From assembly GCA_020348985.1 (NCBI GenBank), contig CP070761.1:2300310-2364309 (forward strand): a stretch of DNA of 64,000 nucleotides, read 5' to 3'. The notes under the pieces were generated by a model that was not told where the DNA came from, did not search any database, and saw only the letters and a program-made list of their open reading frames with translations. Shown here piece by piece: positions 62,688 through 64,000 of the stretch. Position 1 is the stretch's first letter. Every line of letters begins with the position of its first letter. The position numbers and the translations under genes were made by a program. The stretch comes from Candidatus Thorarchaeota archaeon (GTDB lineage: Archaea; Asgardarchaeota; Thorarchaeia; Thorarchaeales; Thorarchaeaceae).

Positions 62688-63103
62688 TGGCAGAGGAAAA
62701 GGAGCTCTACCTTGGGTACGCTACTGACAAAGCGGTCACGCCCTTCATGGCTGATTGGCTCAGGAATCTGGAGCAGGAAAAACTCATGAAGAGCAAGTGC
62801 ACTTCATGTGGTACAGAGTATCTCCCTCCAAGGCAGCACTGTCAGAAGTGTCTCAGCATATGTGAGTTAACTGAATTCACTGAGAGAGAGGCAAAACTGT
62901 ACTCGTATGTCATAGTTGACTTTGGACCTGAAAGCCTCTCAGACAAAGCACCATATGTGGTTGCAATTGGTGAATTTCCATCGGGTCTCCGGTTGACGGC
63001 TCACATTACAAACCTGATGTCCCCTCCTGAGGTCGGAATGCCTCTAAAGCTTGCTTTCGAGAAAATTGATGATAAGAAGATCAGCTACAAGTGGCTAGTC
63101 TGA
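62687..63103 (+). CDS. DUF35 OB-fold acyl-CoA-associated protein
   Basis: 138 residues. Rubredoxin-like zinc ribbon (KCTSCGTEYLPPRQHCQKC) plus an OB-fold (LYSYVIVDFG, YVVAIGEFPSGLRL). DUF35 proteins form complexes with archaeal thiolases and channel acyl-CoA; the direct fusion-like coupling to the thiolase gene supports that. Confidence 0.9.
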   Translation: MAEEKELYLGYATDKAVTPFMADWLRNLEQEKLMKSKCTSCGTEYLPPRQHCQKCLSICELTEFTEREAKLYSYVIVDFGPESLSDKAPYVVAIGEFPSGLRLTAHITNLMSPPEVGMPLKLAFEKIDDKKISYKWLV

Positions 63104-63110
63104 ATAACGA

Positions 63111-63128
63111 GAGGGCCAAGGCGCCCTC
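63111..63128 (+). terminator. hairpin between convergent genes
   Basis: GAGGGC-CAAGGC-GCCCTC, seven bases after the DUF35 stop, followed by TTACGATTTCTTTCT. Likely transcript end. Confidence 0.4.
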
Positions 63129-63141
63129 TTACGATTTCTTT

Positions 63142-63489
63142 CTAAGAACTGAATCTGCCGGCAGATGACTCCAGAACTTTTGCCCACTTGGTTAGAAACG
63201 CTACTTCTCTAAGAGTTTCAACATAGATTGCTGAGGCAGTCACAGGATCACTCTTGTCGATCTTCTTCATTGCATGGTCTATTAGTTCCATGATGTCCTG
63301 AAGCCGTCTTCTGCCCTCATTCCTACGATAGTCACTAAAAACGACATAGTCTTCTAGTTCTGTGTTCCATGCACTCATGAATTGCTCTTGCTCTAAGACT
63401 GCCGTACCCAATTCGTAAGTGCTTACCAGAGACTCCCTCATCGCGGTTAGCGAATCCTTCCACGCCTGTCTATTATTTGGTATGCTCAT
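63142..63489 (-). CDS. helical protein, unknown
   Basis: 115 residues from ATG 63489 (the frame extends to 63600 but the extra residues look unnatural). Four or so amphipathic helices (e.g. ELEDYVVFSDYRRNEGRRRLQ is in part helical), no Cys cluster or membrane segment. Convergent with the thiolase operon and divergent from the enoyl-CoA hydratase at the window end. Family not recognised. Confidence 0.55.
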   Translation of the reverse strand: MSIPNNRQAWKDSLTAMRESLVSTYELGTAVLEQEQFMSAWNTELEDYVVFSDYRRNEGRRRLQDIMELIDHAMKKIDKSDPVTASAIYVETLREVAFLTKWAKVLESSAGRFSS

Positions 63490-63634
63490 AGCTGCACACC
63501 TGGGTTGCAAAGGGGTTTGCGGCGTCTCAGAGCCCTCCAAACGGGTACATAAGTATTGACGAAAAACTGTCGCGTACTCCCAATGCTTATTACTGACCAC
63601 TTACGGCTTCGCTTAGTCTACGAGGAGCGATGTT

Positions 63635-64000
63635 ATGATGTCCGAAGAAGTAGTTCTCCTTGACATGTCTAATGGAATAGCCACAATCACAATCAATCGA
63701 CCAGACAAGTACAACGCTTTGAACTCGGAAGTTGTGACCAAGATTCGGGAGTTCATGCAGAAAGCTGAGGAAGACGAAGCAATAAGAGTCGTTGTCCTAA
63801 CCGGCGTAGGCGAAAAGGCCTTTGCATCCGGGGCCGACATAAACGAATTCAAGGGCAGAGACTCCAAGAGTGTAAGGCCAAGGGTTGAGCGCGGTCAAGA
63901 GCTTTGCACGTACATGGAGTCGATGTCAAAGCCTACTATCGCAGCAATTAACGGATATGCTCTTGGCGGAGGGTGCGAGTTTGCCATGGCGTGTGACATT
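63635..64000 (+). CDS. enoyl-CoA hydratase, cut off by window end
   Basis: The gene runs from ATG 63635 off the right edge; 122 codons are visible. Features: ITINRPDKYNALNSEVV, the oxyanion segment FASGADINEFKG, and GYALGGGCEFAMACDI with the first catalytic Glu. It is a second crotonase-family enzyme in the cluster. CGAGGAGCG forms the ribosome-binding site. Confidence 0.9.
   Translation, partial: MMSEEVVLLDMSNGIATITINRPDKYNALNSEVVTKIREFMQKAEEDEAIRVVVLTGVGEKAFASGADINEFKGRDSKSVRPRVERGQELCTYMESMSKPTIAAINGYALGGGCEFAMACDI

Noticed and set aside
1-64000. tRNA, rRNA, insertion sequences or prophage
   Set aside because: No T-arm consensus, rRNA-like stretch, transposase, integrase or terminal inverted repeat was recognised by reading; a covariance search would be needed for certainty.

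Overview
The window looks like archaeal chromosome, most probably from an Asgard-group archaeon close to Thorarchaeota (inference). Reasons: a proteasome alpha subunit, archaeal D-Tyr-tRNA deacylase (DtdA), TrmB-type regulation, a LipS-type lipoate route, ADP-forming acetyl-CoA synthetase, archaeal thiolase with its DUF35 partner, a degenerate Ras-like domain, and many genes preceded by a TATA box about 25 bases before a near-leaderless start. No rRNA, tRNA, CRISPR array, transposase or integrase was found; gene density is high and the genes sit in short operons on both strands.

1-9.3 kb: the 3' end of a giant secreted repeat protein (seven 81-residue repeats), several small membrane or zinc-ribbon proteins, an AlkA-like glycosylase, adenosine deaminase and a thioredoxin-fold protein. 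9.1-13.4 kb: an orphan DNA methyltransferase, then an Fe-S/sulfur operon tusA-dsrE-iscS-iscU. In that operon IscS has lost its PLP lysine, and IscU carries a degenerate thioredoxin-reductase half at its C-terminus. 13.4-24.2 kb: a ParB/Srx-fold protein divergent from an M24 peptidase; a four-gene minus-strand run of beta-propeller/zinc-ribbon/winged-helix protein, dCache-HAMP-TPR-vWA receptor, dCache-HAMP protein and biosynthetic arginine decarboxylase; and a divergent histone-deacetylase-family enzyme.

24.2-29.0 kb: a lipoate module (two radical SAM proteins plus an LplA-LplB-DUF116 fusion), followed by a geranylgeranyl-reductase-like flavoprotein. 29.4-34.6 kb: NrdG-like radical SAM enzyme, PsmA, RimK-like ligase, YjeF-N epimerase, a PD-(D/E)XK protein and a small winged-helix regulator. 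35.7-43.7 kb: a group rich in coiled coils that includes DtdA and ends with a 1297-residue protein in which a TrmB-like winged helix and a TrmB-like C-terminal domain are separated by about 1,080 residues of coiled coil. 43.7-52.4 kb: RimI acetyltransferase, GTPase-like and polyproline proteins, E1-like enzyme, DUF362, aminotransferase, YkgJ-type cluster protein, two paralogous Cys-rich proteins, and a 46-residue ribbon-helix-helix protein.

52.6-64 kb: an extracytoplasmic TlpA/CcdA thiol-redox pair, AcdAB with a BioD/DRTGG partner, and a beta-oxidation-type set (nitroreductase, two RHH-like small proteins, SCP2, 3-hydroxyacyl-CoA dehydrogenase, two enoyl-CoA hydratases, thiolase, DUF35). Together these suggest acyl-CoA oxidation to acetyl-CoA with ATP recovered by AcdAB. 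The best candidates for undescribed biology are the dCache-vWA receptor operon, the sulfur operon with a PLP-less IscS and pseudo-TrxR IscU, and the TrmB/coiled-coil protein.
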